Source: UBA7683 sp964397855 (GTDB lineage: Bacteria > Patescibacteriota > Saccharimonadia > Saccharimonadales > UBA7683). From it: DNA of 64,000 nucleotides. The position numbers were made by a program, and so were the translations under genes. The stretch spans positions 20,573 through 84,572 of the forward strand of contig CAYNKQ010000003.1 of the NCBI GenBank assembly GCA_964397855.1, written 5' to 3'. The notes beneath the pieces were generated by a model. It saw only the letters and a program-made list of their open reading frames with translations, was not told where the DNA came from and did not search any database. Below, piece by piece: positions 26,714 to 33,681 of the stretch (position 1 is the first letter of the stretch; the number at the start of each line of letters is the position of its first letter).

Positions 26714-27399
26714 GTCACGTACCAAATCATTTAGGCCTTATTCTCGACGGCAACAGACGCTGGGCTAAAGCCCAAGGCTTGCCTTCGCTTGAAGGGCATA
26801 AGCGTGGTTCAGAAACACTTAAAAAAATTGTTCAGCATTCGTTTGAAAAGGGGATTTCGTATGTAACGGCGTATGTCTTTTCTACCGAAAATTGGAACCG
26901 AACTTCAGAAGAAGTGAGCTACTTAATGAATATGGTGACAACATTCGCCAACAAAGAACTTCGAACACTCATGAAGGAAAATATCAAGGTAGTAATAATA
27001 GGTTCGTTTGACGGTCTTGATTCAAAAGTACTCAAAGTGCTGAAAAAGGTTGAGGCCGATTCAATTAACAACACTGCTGGAACATTAGCCTTTTGCTTTA
27101 ATTACGGAGGTTATGCAGAAATAACAGATGCTGTTAAAAAGATCGTCGTGTCTGGTGTAGCTGCCGAGGACGTTTCAGAAGAACTAATCGCTCAAAACCT
27201 ATATCATCCAGAGGTGCCACCGATTGATCTTATGATACGTACCAGCGGTGAACAGCGCATCAGTAACTTCATGCTGTGGCGCATGGCCTACGCTGAATTA
27301 TATTTTACTAACAAACATTGGCCAGAATTTGATACCATAGAGTTTGACAAAGCTTTAGCAGAATATACAAAACGTAATCGTAGGTTTGGAGGAAATTGA
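26710..27399 (+). CDS. uppS: Undecaprenyl diphosphate synthase (cis-prenyltransferase)
   Basis: A 229-residue UppS starting with GTG that overlaps the previous gene. It carries the catalytic LGLILDGNRRWAKAQG, the FSTENWNR loop and the C-terminal IDLMIRTSGEQRISNFM. It makes the C55 lipid carrier for peptidoglycan and glycopolymers, linking it to murD, murL and the LCP ligase in this window. Confidence 0.97.
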   Translation: MSHVPNHLGLILDGNRRWAKAQGLPSLEGHKRGSETLKKIVQHSFEKGISYVTAYVFSTENWNRTSEEVSYLMNMVTTFANKELRTLMKENIKVVIIGSFDGLDSKVLKVLKKVEADSINNTAGTLAFCFNYGGYAEITDAVKKIVVSGVAAEDVSEELIAQNLYHPEVPPIDLMIRTSGEQRISNFMLWRMAYAELYFTNKHWPEFDTIEFDKALAEYTKRNRRFGGN

Positions 27400-28472
27400 T
27401 GCTGGTATTTTTAGGAGTCGTTCTGTTTGTGCTGCTTGTTGTGGTGCACGAGTTTGGTCACATGGTGGCTGCAAAAAAGAACGGTGTTGAAGTTGAAGAA
27501 TTTGGTGTTGGATTCCCTCCTCGGGCCGCAGTGCTCGGTAAAAAGAATGGCACTGAATATACGCTAAACTGGCTTCCGATTGGTGGGTTTGTGAAACTCA
27601 AAGGAGAGCATGATGCTGCTACGGAAAAAGGTAGTTTTGGTGCGGCCAACTTTGCGAAAAAAGCACTCATAATAGGTGCTGGTGTTTTAATGAACTGGCT
27701 CGCTGCCATCGTGATCTTTACGGTCATCGCCTTTATCGGCATGCCACAGCTGATCGATAACCAATTTAAAGTTGCGAGCGACGCAACTGTTACCAAGCAA
27801 GAGGTGTTTGCAGGTACGGTAGAAAAGGGCTCGCCAGCAGATTCAATCGGTCTGAGGCAACAAGATCGGATTGTGCGTATTAATAATGTACAGATCAACA
27901 CTGCGCAGACACTGCGTGATACTACCAGCAAACTTGCGGGTCAAGAGGTTGAGGTTTCGTATCGTCAAGACGGTATTACTCAGATAAAATCAGTCACACT
28001 TCGTAATGATCCTACAAAAGCAAATTTTGGCGTTGCGCCTGGTGAACAAACACTTGTGCGTTCAACCTGGTCTGCTCCTATAGTTGGAGTTGGGACGACT
28101 GCTCAGTTTACTGTTGAAACACTTAAGGGTCTCGGTGTTGCTGTCGGTAATCTGTTTGCTGGTAACGCATCTGAGGCTGGACAAGCCGTGACGGGCCCAG
28201 TAGGTATTGTCGTGGTGCTTAAAGACTTATCTCGCCAGGGCTTAGTTTTCGTACTGTTCTTGATTGGTGTCATTTCCGTTTCGTTGGCGGTAATGAACGT
28301 GTTGCCTATTCCGGCACTTGATGGGGGTAGATTATTTGTGATGGGGTTGTATAGAGTACTAAAAAAACCACTGAGTAAAGAGACTGAAGAAAAAATTCAC
28401 GGTACTGGTATGCTAGTTCTATTGGCACTGGCTGCACTGATAACAGTCGTTGATATTCGTCGATTCTTTTAA
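27396..28472 (+). CDS. rseP: Site-2 protease (RseP/RasP type)
   Basis: A 358-residue M50 intramembrane metalloprotease with HEFGH in the first membrane span (VVVHEFGHMVAAKK), one PDZ domain at about residues 120-200, and the third zinc ligand region NVLPIPALDGGR. It cuts membrane-bound regulators or spent signal peptides. ATG overlaps the uppS stop (TGATG), so translation is coupled. Confidence 0.93.
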   Translation: MMLVFLGVVLFVLLVVVHEFGHMVAAKKNGVEVEEFGVGFPPRAAVLGKKNGTEYTLNWLPIGGFVKLKGEHDAATEKGSFGAANFAKKALIIGAGVLMNWLAAIVIFTVIAFIGMPQLIDNQFKVASDATVTKQEVFAGTVEKGSPADSIGLRQQDRIVRINNVQINTAQTLRDTTSKLAGQEVEVSYRQDGITQIKSVTLRNDPTKANFGVAPGEQTLVRSTWSAPIVGVGTTAQFTVETLKGLGVAVGNLFAGNASEAGQAVTGPVGIVVVLKDLSRQGLVFVLFLIGVISVSLAVMNVLPIPALDGGRLFVMGLYRVLKKPLSKETEEKIHGTGMLVLLALAALITVVDIRRFF

Positions 28473-29410
28473 TGAAAGATCTTAAGACACCAGATCTGCA
28501 GGCAAACCGAGGGTTTTGGAAAAATTCAGTCACTATAGTGCTATCAGTTCTTGTTCTATTTTTGGTTGCACAGTTGATTGCAACGGCGATAGTGTCATCG
28601 ATTGGCTTGTCGCCGGGTAGCCAGAATTATCAGACCATTCTCTATATTGGGATTGATCTTGTAATCGTACTCTTATTAATGAGTGCCGCAATGACACTAC
28701 TAAAATTTGACTGGAAACACGTTGGAATAAAGCGCACGGGCCTAATGTCGTATTTAAAAATAGTACCACTTGCCATAGCTTACGTTGTTTTTTCAACGCT
28801 TTTTACCCATCTTGCTAGTCGTTTTGTGCATGGATTTGATAGCGATCAGGTGCAGAATATTGGACTTACTGATATGGTTAGTCGTCCGGAGCTGGTGGCC
28901 GCGTTTATAGGCTTGGTTATTCTAACTCCAATTGCTGAAGAGTTGATTTTTAGGGGACTGTTATTCAGAAGTTTGCGCAAGTCTCTAACAGTATCATTCT
29001 TGCCGCTCAGTATAGTTGCTATCGGCTTTACTGTGACTGGAGCTACATTGGTGCACAAGTATTTTGGTAGCTCGATTCCAGCATCGTCATTGCCGATGAT
29101 ATCCATGGCGTTTGGCCTCATTGCTATTACATTTGGCATGATTGCTGCTATGTGGTTCAAGCAGTCTAAGCGCTACGTCTGGGTAAATGCAGCGTTATAC
29201 AAAAAAGATCCAACGTTCTGGAGTGCTGCTATCCTCACTAGCATTATGTTTGCAGCTGCACATATGCAGTGGAATGTAGCAGTTGATACATTCGCGCTTA
29301 GTTTAGCGCTGTGTTACTTGGTAGAAAAATCGGACAGCATACTTCCATCGATTGTGCTGCATGCTCTAAAAAACAGTGTTGCGTTTACGGTACTGTTCTT
29401 AGTCAAATGA
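28472..29410 (+). CDS. CPBP-family intramembrane metalloprotease
   Basis: A 312-residue polytopic protein with about eight membrane spans. EELIFRGLLFRSLRK near residue 155 is the EExxxR motif of the CPBP/Rce1 (ABI) family, and HMQWN near residue 265 supplies a candidate catalytic histidine. An unusually long hydrophobic insert separates the two motifs. It overlaps the rseP stop by 1 bp. Confidence 0.85.
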   Translation: MKDLKTPDLQANRGFWKNSVTIVLSVLVLFLVAQLIATAIVSSIGLSPGSQNYQTILYIGIDLVIVLLLMSAAMTLLKFDWKHVGIKRTGLMSYLKIVPLAIAYVVFSTLFTHLASRFVHGFDSDQVQNIGLTDMVSRPELVAAFIGLVILTPIAEELIFRGLLFRSLRKSLTVSFLPLSIVAIGFTVTGATLVHKYFGSSIPASSLPMISMAFGLIAITFGMIAAMWFKQSKRYVWVNAALYKKDPTFWSAAILTSIMFAAAHMQWNVAVDTFALSLALCYLVEKSDSILPSIVLHALKNSVAFTVLFLVK

Positions 29411-29432
29411 GTGCATTCCAAGAGTATGATGT

Positions 29433-29461
29433 TTGACAGAACTTAAATTGATAGTCATAAT
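29433..29461 (+). promoter_or_regulatory. Promoter of the proS operon
   Basis: TTGACA (29433-29438), 17 nt, CATAAT (29456-29461). The predicted start lies at about 29468-29471, i.e. on or next to the ATG of the leader peptide at 29471. Confidence 0.75.
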
Positions 29462-29470
29462 ACAGTCGCA

Positions 29471-29521
29471 ATGAAGTACCAAACAGTTTTTTCAATCCTA
29501 CCGCTACCCACACCTGCATGA
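29471..29521 (+). CDS. Proline-codon leader peptide of the proS operon
   Basis: A 16-codon ORF, MKYQTVFSILPLPTPA, too short for routine ORF calling. It begins 9 nt after the -10 hexamer, so it is probably translated from a leaderless message. Three of its last six codons are proline (CCG, CCC, CCT at 29501-29515), directly ahead of the antiterminator arm. It stands upstream of proS with only one short gene between, as expected of an attenuator that senses charged tRNA-Pro. Confidence 0.65.
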   Translation: MKYQTVFSILPLPTPA

Positions 29522-29522
29522 C

Positions 29523-29601
29523 AGCTGGGGTTTGAAAGCGTTACCAAGTAATCAAGAAAATATCAGATCAGACGCCCCAGCAAAGGGGTATTTTTATACC
29601 C
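29523..29601 (+). promoter_or_regulatory. Transcription attenuator of the proS operon
   Basis: GCTGGGG (29523-29529), starting 1 nt after the leader-peptide stop, is complementary to CCCCAGC (29575-29581). The same CCCC (29575-29578) can instead pair with GGGG (29585-29588), followed by TATTTTTATA, a terminator-like end. The two folds exclude each other. A ribosome finishing the peptide would cover 29523-29529 and favour termination; stalling at the Pro codons would leave the antiterminator free. Confidence 0.6.
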
Positions 29602-29629
29602 AAAATTCTGAGACTGATTAAGGATTGTT

Positions 29630-30076
29630 ATGAATACATTAAGTAAAATTGTTTCCGCTGATCTACAATTTGGCGAGGCTGCACAACGTGTGCTTGAAGA
29701 TGAAAGCACGATCGTTGAAGAATCCCTGATGATTGCCGCTAGTCGTGTTATTCGGGTTGTAGAGGGTCAGGCAGAAGTTGGTGATCTACGAGAAGACGTA
29801 GCTAGAGCGAACATTCTTAGTCGTGAGACTATAGGTCTTGGTGACCAACTTGACGAAGACACAACGATTGAGCTGCTTGCAAGAAGAATATTTCATGGCT
29901 CGGCTCGCCGCGCGATTAACTGTGTTAAGTCAGAACGTAGGCTTACAATAATGTTTGCGAAACACGCCGAGTTTAAACGAAAAGCAGAGCGACGTCTTAT
30001 CGATGAAAGCAGTGAAGTTCTGCGTGCATATCGAACACAAAGTCTAGTACAATATATGATGAAAGAAGGAAAATAA
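29630..30076 (+). CDS. Small protein of unknown function, coupled to proS
   Basis: A 148-residue charged, helical protein with no motif I recognise. The AAGGATTGTT ahead is its ribosome-binding site. Its TAA overlaps the proS ATG by one base (TAATG), so the two are translationally coupled and share the attenuator. Confidence 0.65.
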   Translation: MNTLSKIVSADLQFGEAAQRVLEDESTIVEESLMIAASRVIRVVEGQAEVGDLREDVARANILSRETIGLGDQLDEDTTIELLARRIFHGSARRAINCVKSERRLTIMFAKHAEFKRKAERRLIDESSEVLRAYRTQSLVQYMMKEGK

Positions 30077-31779
30077 TGCGACTCACAAAACTTTTTACAA
30101 AAACACTGAAAAATGCACCTGCAGATGAAGTAGCAAAAAGCGCCCAGCTCTTAATCCGTGCAGGCTACGTGCACAAAGAAATGGCAGGGGTGTATGTGTT
30201 CTTACCTCTAGGGCTTCGAGTGCTCAATAACATCAAGCAGGTTGTTAGAGAAGAAATGAATGCTATCGATGGTCAAGAAGTGCAAATGACTGTTTTGCAG
30301 CCCAGCGACATTTTTGAAAAAACTGACAGATGGGATGATGCCAAGGTAGATAACTGGTTCAAAACGAAGCTTGCTAACGGAACAGAACTTGGCATGGGTC
30401 TTACGCACGAAGAACCGGCAGTCGATATGCTATCGAGTTACATAAACTCTTATAAAGATCTACCAGTTCTTGTGTATCAAATTCAAAACAAATTCAGGAA
30501 TGAACTGCGCGCTAAAAGTGGCATCCTGCGCGGACGCGAGTTTGTGATGAAAGACATGTACAGTTTTACGCGTAATCAGCAAGAGCACGAAGATATTTAT
30601 GAAAAAGTTGCAGCGTCTTACCACCGAGTTTATGAGCGTCTTGGGATCGGCGAAGATACATTCCGCGTTAAAGCTGATGGTGGTATTTTCACAGAACGAT
30701 TCAGTGATGAATTTCAGACAATCACAGATATTGGCGAAGATACATTATTCCATGTACCAGGTACGGATGATTACTATAATGAAGAAGTCGCCCCTGCTTC
30801 TGCCCCTGTAATTGACCAGCAAGAAGAATTGCGAGACATGGAAGAAGTTGTAGGTGAGGGAATGATTGGTGTCGCTGAACTTGCTAAATTCTTAGACATT
30901 CCAGTAGAGAAGACCACAAAAACCATGCTTTACCAGACTGACGATGGGCGAATTATTGCAGCTGCAGTTCGTGGTGGTTACGATGTGAATGAAATCAAGC
31001 TTCGTAAGGCTGTTGATGCAAAGTCACTAAGACTTGCTGATGAAGAGACGGTGCGACGTGTTACAGGTGCCGAGGTTGGATATGCTGGACTACTCAACTT
31101 AGCTGAAGATGTTGAGGTTTTCGTTGATGAATCATGTGCAAACCGGGTTAACTTTGAAATGGGTGCTAATAATACAAACTGCCACAGCATTAATGTTAAC
31201 TGGGGTCGCGATATAAAAGAGCCTTCACAGTACTATGACATCAAAGTGGCAAAACCTGGTGATTTTCACCCTGAATCTGGTGAAAAATATGAAACAAAGA
31301 GAGCTGTTGAAGTAGGTAATATCTTCCCATTAGAATCTAAGTATACGGATGCGCTGGGTGTGTACTATACAAATGAAAAAAGCGAAAGAGAATCTCTGAT
31401 TGGCGGCTGTTACGGTATCGGAGTAAGTAGAGTGATGGGTGTAATTGCTGAGCATTTTGCAGACGAGAAAGGACTGGTTTGGCCAGAAGCTATTGCTCCT
31501 GCGCGCGTCTACTTAGCGACTATCGGCGCGGGTGAGGCCGTTGTGAGCGCTGCAGATGCACTATATGAAGATCTTCAGGCGAATGGAATAGAAGTGCTCT
31601 ACGACGATCGTGATGTGCGCCCTGGTGAAAAATTTAGTGATGCGGACCTTATAGGTGTTCCGCACAGAGTTGTAGTAAGTACAAAGACTATTGAGTCTGG
31701 CAACTTTGAGTACAAGTCTCGTACTGATTCGAACACGTCATTTGTGACCCTAGATCAGCTTTTTGAAATGCTGAAATAG
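30076..31779 (+). CDS. proS: Prolyl-tRNA synthetase
   Basis: A 567-residue class II synthetase of the bacterial type. Motif 2 is QIQNKFRNELRAKSGILRGR; motif 3 is LIGGCYGIGVSRVMGVIAEH. A YbaK-like editing insertion lies between (about residues 235-385), and the C-terminal anticodon domain has EVLYDDRDVRPGEKFSDADL. It charges tRNA-Pro; the editing insertion clears Ala-tRNA-Pro. Confidence 0.97.
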   Translation: MRLTKLFTKTLKNAPADEVAKSAQLLIRAGYVHKEMAGVYVFLPLGLRVLNNIKQVVREEMNAIDGQEVQMTVLQPSDIFEKTDRWDDAKVDNWFKTKLANGTELGMGLTHEEPAVDMLSSYINSYKDLPVLVYQIQNKFRNELRAKSGILRGREFVMKDMYSFTRNQQEHEDIYEKVAASYHRVYERLGIGEDTFRVKADGGIFTERFSDEFQTITDIGEDTLFHVPGTDDYYNEEVAPASAPVIDQQEELRDMEEVVGEGMIGVAELAKFLDIPVEKTTKTMLYQTDDGRIIAAAVRGGYDVNEIKLRKAVDAKSLRLADEETVRRVTGAEVGYAGLLNLAEDVEVFVDESCANRVNFEMGANNTNCHSINVNWGRDIKEPSQYYDIKVAKPGDFHPESGEKYETKRAVEVGNIFPLESKYTDALGVYYTNEKSERESLIGGCYGIGVSRVMGVIAEHFADEKGLVWPEAIAPARVYLATIGAGEAVVSAADALYEDLQANGIEVLYDDRDVRPGEKFSDADLIGVPHRVVVSTKTIESGNFEYKSRTDSNTSFVTLDQLFEMLK

Positions 31780-31805
31780 TAATCAGGGGCACTTTAGAAA
31801 ATAAC

Positions 31806-31833
31806 ATCCATACGCTATATGTAGCGTATGGAT
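31806..31833. terminator. 12-bp perfect hairpin after proS
   Basis: ATCCATACGCTA (31806-31817) and its exact complement (31822-31833) flank a TATG loop, 27 bp after the proS stop. Only TCGTTC follows, so it is a weak intrinsic terminator or an RNA-stabilising 3' hairpin. Confidence 0.55.
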
Positions 31834-31868
31834 TCGTTCACTAACCCAAAATATAGCGAATTTCTCCG

Positions 31869-31897
31869 TTTACAAACAAATCTACGCATGATACAAT
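31869..31897 (+). promoter_or_regulatory. Promoter of greA
   Basis: TTTACA (31869-31874), 17 nt, TACAAT (31892-31897), 88 bp upstream of the greA ATG. A 7-bp inverted repeat CTACGCA/TGCGTAG overlaps the -10 region and could be an operator. Confidence 0.65.
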
Positions 31898-31984
31898 CTG
31901 TGCGTAGTATAAATGTAACTACTGTAGATACGTGGTAATGCGTATTTATTTTTTTACCTGGATTCAGTCAGAAAAGGAAGTGAT

Positions 31985-32440
31985 ATGAAGAAAGAATTTC
32001 AACTTACAAAAGAAGGCGTTTTAGAACTTCAGGCCGAACTTGCTCAACTCAAAAGCAAGCTTGTTGATGTAATTGAAGCTATCAAGACCGCTCGTGACCA
32101 GGGCGACCTGAGCGAGAACGCTGAATATCACGCTGCTAAAGAAGATCAAGAACGTGTAGATACTCGTATTGCGGAAATTAAGCACATACTTGCGAACGCA
32201 GAAGTTGTCTCACGCCGTACCACAACGAGCGTTGGTATTGGTAATAGCGTGACACTTGCCAGTGGCAAAAAAGACGTTGTGTACCATATTGTTGATTCAG
32301 TTGAAGCAGATCCACTTGAAGCCAAAATTTCAGATGAATCTCCAATTGGCAAAGCACTACTTGGGAAAAAAGTTGGTGATACCGTCGAGATTAAGTTACC
32401 GGCTGGTGTAAAATCTTACGAAATCAAACAAATTAGCTAG
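31985..32440 (+). CDS. greA: Transcript cleavage factor GreA
   Basis: A 151-residue Gre factor. The N-terminal coiled coil carries the acidic tip in ARDQGDLSENAEYHAAKEDQ, where the D and E residues hold the catalytic Mg in the RNA polymerase secondary channel. The C-terminal FKBP-like domain includes SPIGKALLGKKVGD. It rescues backtracked polymerase. Confidence 0.97.
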   Translation: MKKEFQLTKEGVLELQAELAQLKSKLVDVIEAIKTARDQGDLSENAEYHAAKEDQERVDTRIAEIKHILANAEVVSRRTTTSVGIGNSVTLASGKKDVVYHIVDSVEADPLEAKISDESPIGKALLGKKVGDTVEIKLPAGVKSYEIKQIS

Positions 32441-32997
32441 TTATTATTTTTGATAAGCGGTATAAGCATCATTGAAGCAATGAATAGCAGGGTGCTGTAA
32501 AAGAATACCTCGCCGTATAGTTGTACTCGCAGGCCTTCGCCGTAAAATACATGAAAATATCGAACCGCCGCAATTGAGTAGGCTGCAACAGAAATTCCAG
32601 CCGTTGCAAGTAGGCTCGAACGACTTTTTAGCTGGGCTGCTACGAGTAGGGGAATAGTAAACAGCACTACAGCTTTACTAGCCATCCCTCGGTCAATGTA
32701 AACATTTAGAGCGGCAAACACTATTCCAGATGCTATTAGCGTATATGCGGCTGCGGTGACGCCTTGTGTAGAACGAATATAGTGTTTCTGGGCAAACCAT
32801 AGTAGGCAACATACAATTGCAAAAATCGCACCGTAGGTCCACCGTTTGGCAATAACTTCGTGTGTGTAGAGGTTCCACGAATCGAATACAATTATGGTGG
32901 CCCCATACGCAAGGAGTAAGTAGAAGTGTGATCTGGTGACCCGGAGTATTCTATCTCGTAATCCGTCTTGCACGGTTTGTTTTTTAGTTTTCGCCAT
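32437..32997 (-). CDS. Polytopic membrane protein of unknown function
   Basis: A 186-residue protein with about six hydrophobic segments and a positively charged N-terminus. No family is recognised. It converges on greA, and the two stop codons share the palindrome CTAG (32437-32440). Confidence 0.65.
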   Translation of the reverse strand: MAKTKKQTVQDGLRDRILRVTRSHFYLLLAYGATIIVFDSWNLYTHEVIAKRWTYGAIFAIVCCLLWFAQKHYIRSTQGVTAAAYTLIASGIVFAALNVYIDRGMASKAVVLFTIPLLVAAQLKSRSSLLATAGISVAAYSIAAVRYFHVFYGEGLRVQLYGEVFFYSTLLFIASMMLIPLIKNNN

Positions 32998-33086
32998 TGA
33001 GTTCCTTTTGTGCTTACTTTTAAGCTAAGTATAGCAGGCTTTTTATGGGGTGGCCTAATCAACGGATATGCAGCTTAGTTTAGAAA

Positions 33087-33095
33087 TGGTATAAT
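33087..33095 (+). promoter_or_regulatory. Extended -10 promoter of the lysS operon
   Basis: TGGTATAAT (33087-33095) is a textbook extended -10 with no good -35 hexamer. It ends 8 nt before the ATG of the leader peptide at 33104. Confidence 0.65.
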
Positions 33096-33103
33096 ACCAC
33101 CTA

Positions 33104-33151
33104 ATGTATAGTATTGAAAAAGCAGTAATAAAGACCAAGCTCCAGTCGTAA
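33104..33151 (+). CDS. Lysine-codon leader peptide of the lysS operon
   Basis: A 15-codon ORF, MYSIEKAVIKTKLQS, starting 8 nt after the -10 and so probably leaderless. Lys codons at 33119-33121, 33131-33133 and 33137-33139 precede the antiterminator arm. The operon it heads encodes an unknown protein, lysyl-tRNA synthetase and LysA, matching a sensor of charged tRNA-Lys. Confidence 0.6.
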   Translation: MYSIEKAVIKTKLQS

Positions 33152-33217
33152 CGCCTGAAGCATATTTTTATTACAAAATTCCCCGGCGCTACGACAAGAA
33201 AAGCCCGGGGAGTTTTT
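33145..33217 (+). promoter_or_regulatory. Transcription attenuator of the lysS operon
   Basis: GTCGTAACGCC (33145-33155), which spans the leader-peptide stop, pairs with GGCGCTACGAC (33185-33195) at 10 of 11 positions. The terminator is CCCCGG (33181-33186) with CCGGGG (33205-33210) followed by a T run (33213-33217). The two folds share bases 33185-33186 and compete. A ribosome at the peptide stop would cover the antiterminator arm; a ribosome stalled at the Lys codons would not. Confidence 0.65.
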
Positions 33218-33236
33218 AATTCTAGAGGAACATGGT

Positions 33237-33674
33237 GTGACCGAATTTTATAAACCACAGCCACAACCAGTATACCGTGAGCAACTAGATGGGACGGTTC
33301 CAGAGCAAATACCGATTTCATTTTGGTGCGACACACAAATCAGAGAGGCCATGCTTTACAGCGTTTCACTAAGTGAGCTAGATATTTTAGAGTTAACCAA
33401 GGCGCTAAATCATAATGGCTACACTAAGCTAAAAAGTATTTCAATAAGCCTTCCATTTGATCTGCCTACGGCCGAAAAAGGGCTTGATGCAAACAACAAA
33501 GCGCTGCGAATCTTTGCGTTCGACGCGTATGATGCATTGCAGAAGCATTTTCAGGGGAAGGAATGGGGGCCGTGGGTAATCGCACCATTTTTCAGGGCGA
33601 GTGATGATACCCGAACTTCGTTTGAACTAGGTGTGTTTGTTGGACAAGAATTTACTGAAACAGTGGTAGAATAG
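33237..33674 (+). CDS. Protein of unknown function in the lysS operon
   Basis: A 145-residue soluble protein starting with GTG, with GAGGA 7 nt ahead. It has no motif I recognise. It lies between the attenuator terminator and lysS (7-bp gap), so it is controlled with lysS. Confidence 0.65.
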   Translation: MTEFYKPQPQPVYREQLDGTVPEQIPISFWCDTQIREAMLYSVSLSELDILELTKALNHNGYTKLKSISISLPFDLPTAEKGLDANNKALRIFAFDAYDALQKHFQGKEWGPWVIAPFFRASDDTRTSFELGVFVGQEFTETVVE

Positions 33675-33681
33675 GAGGCAT

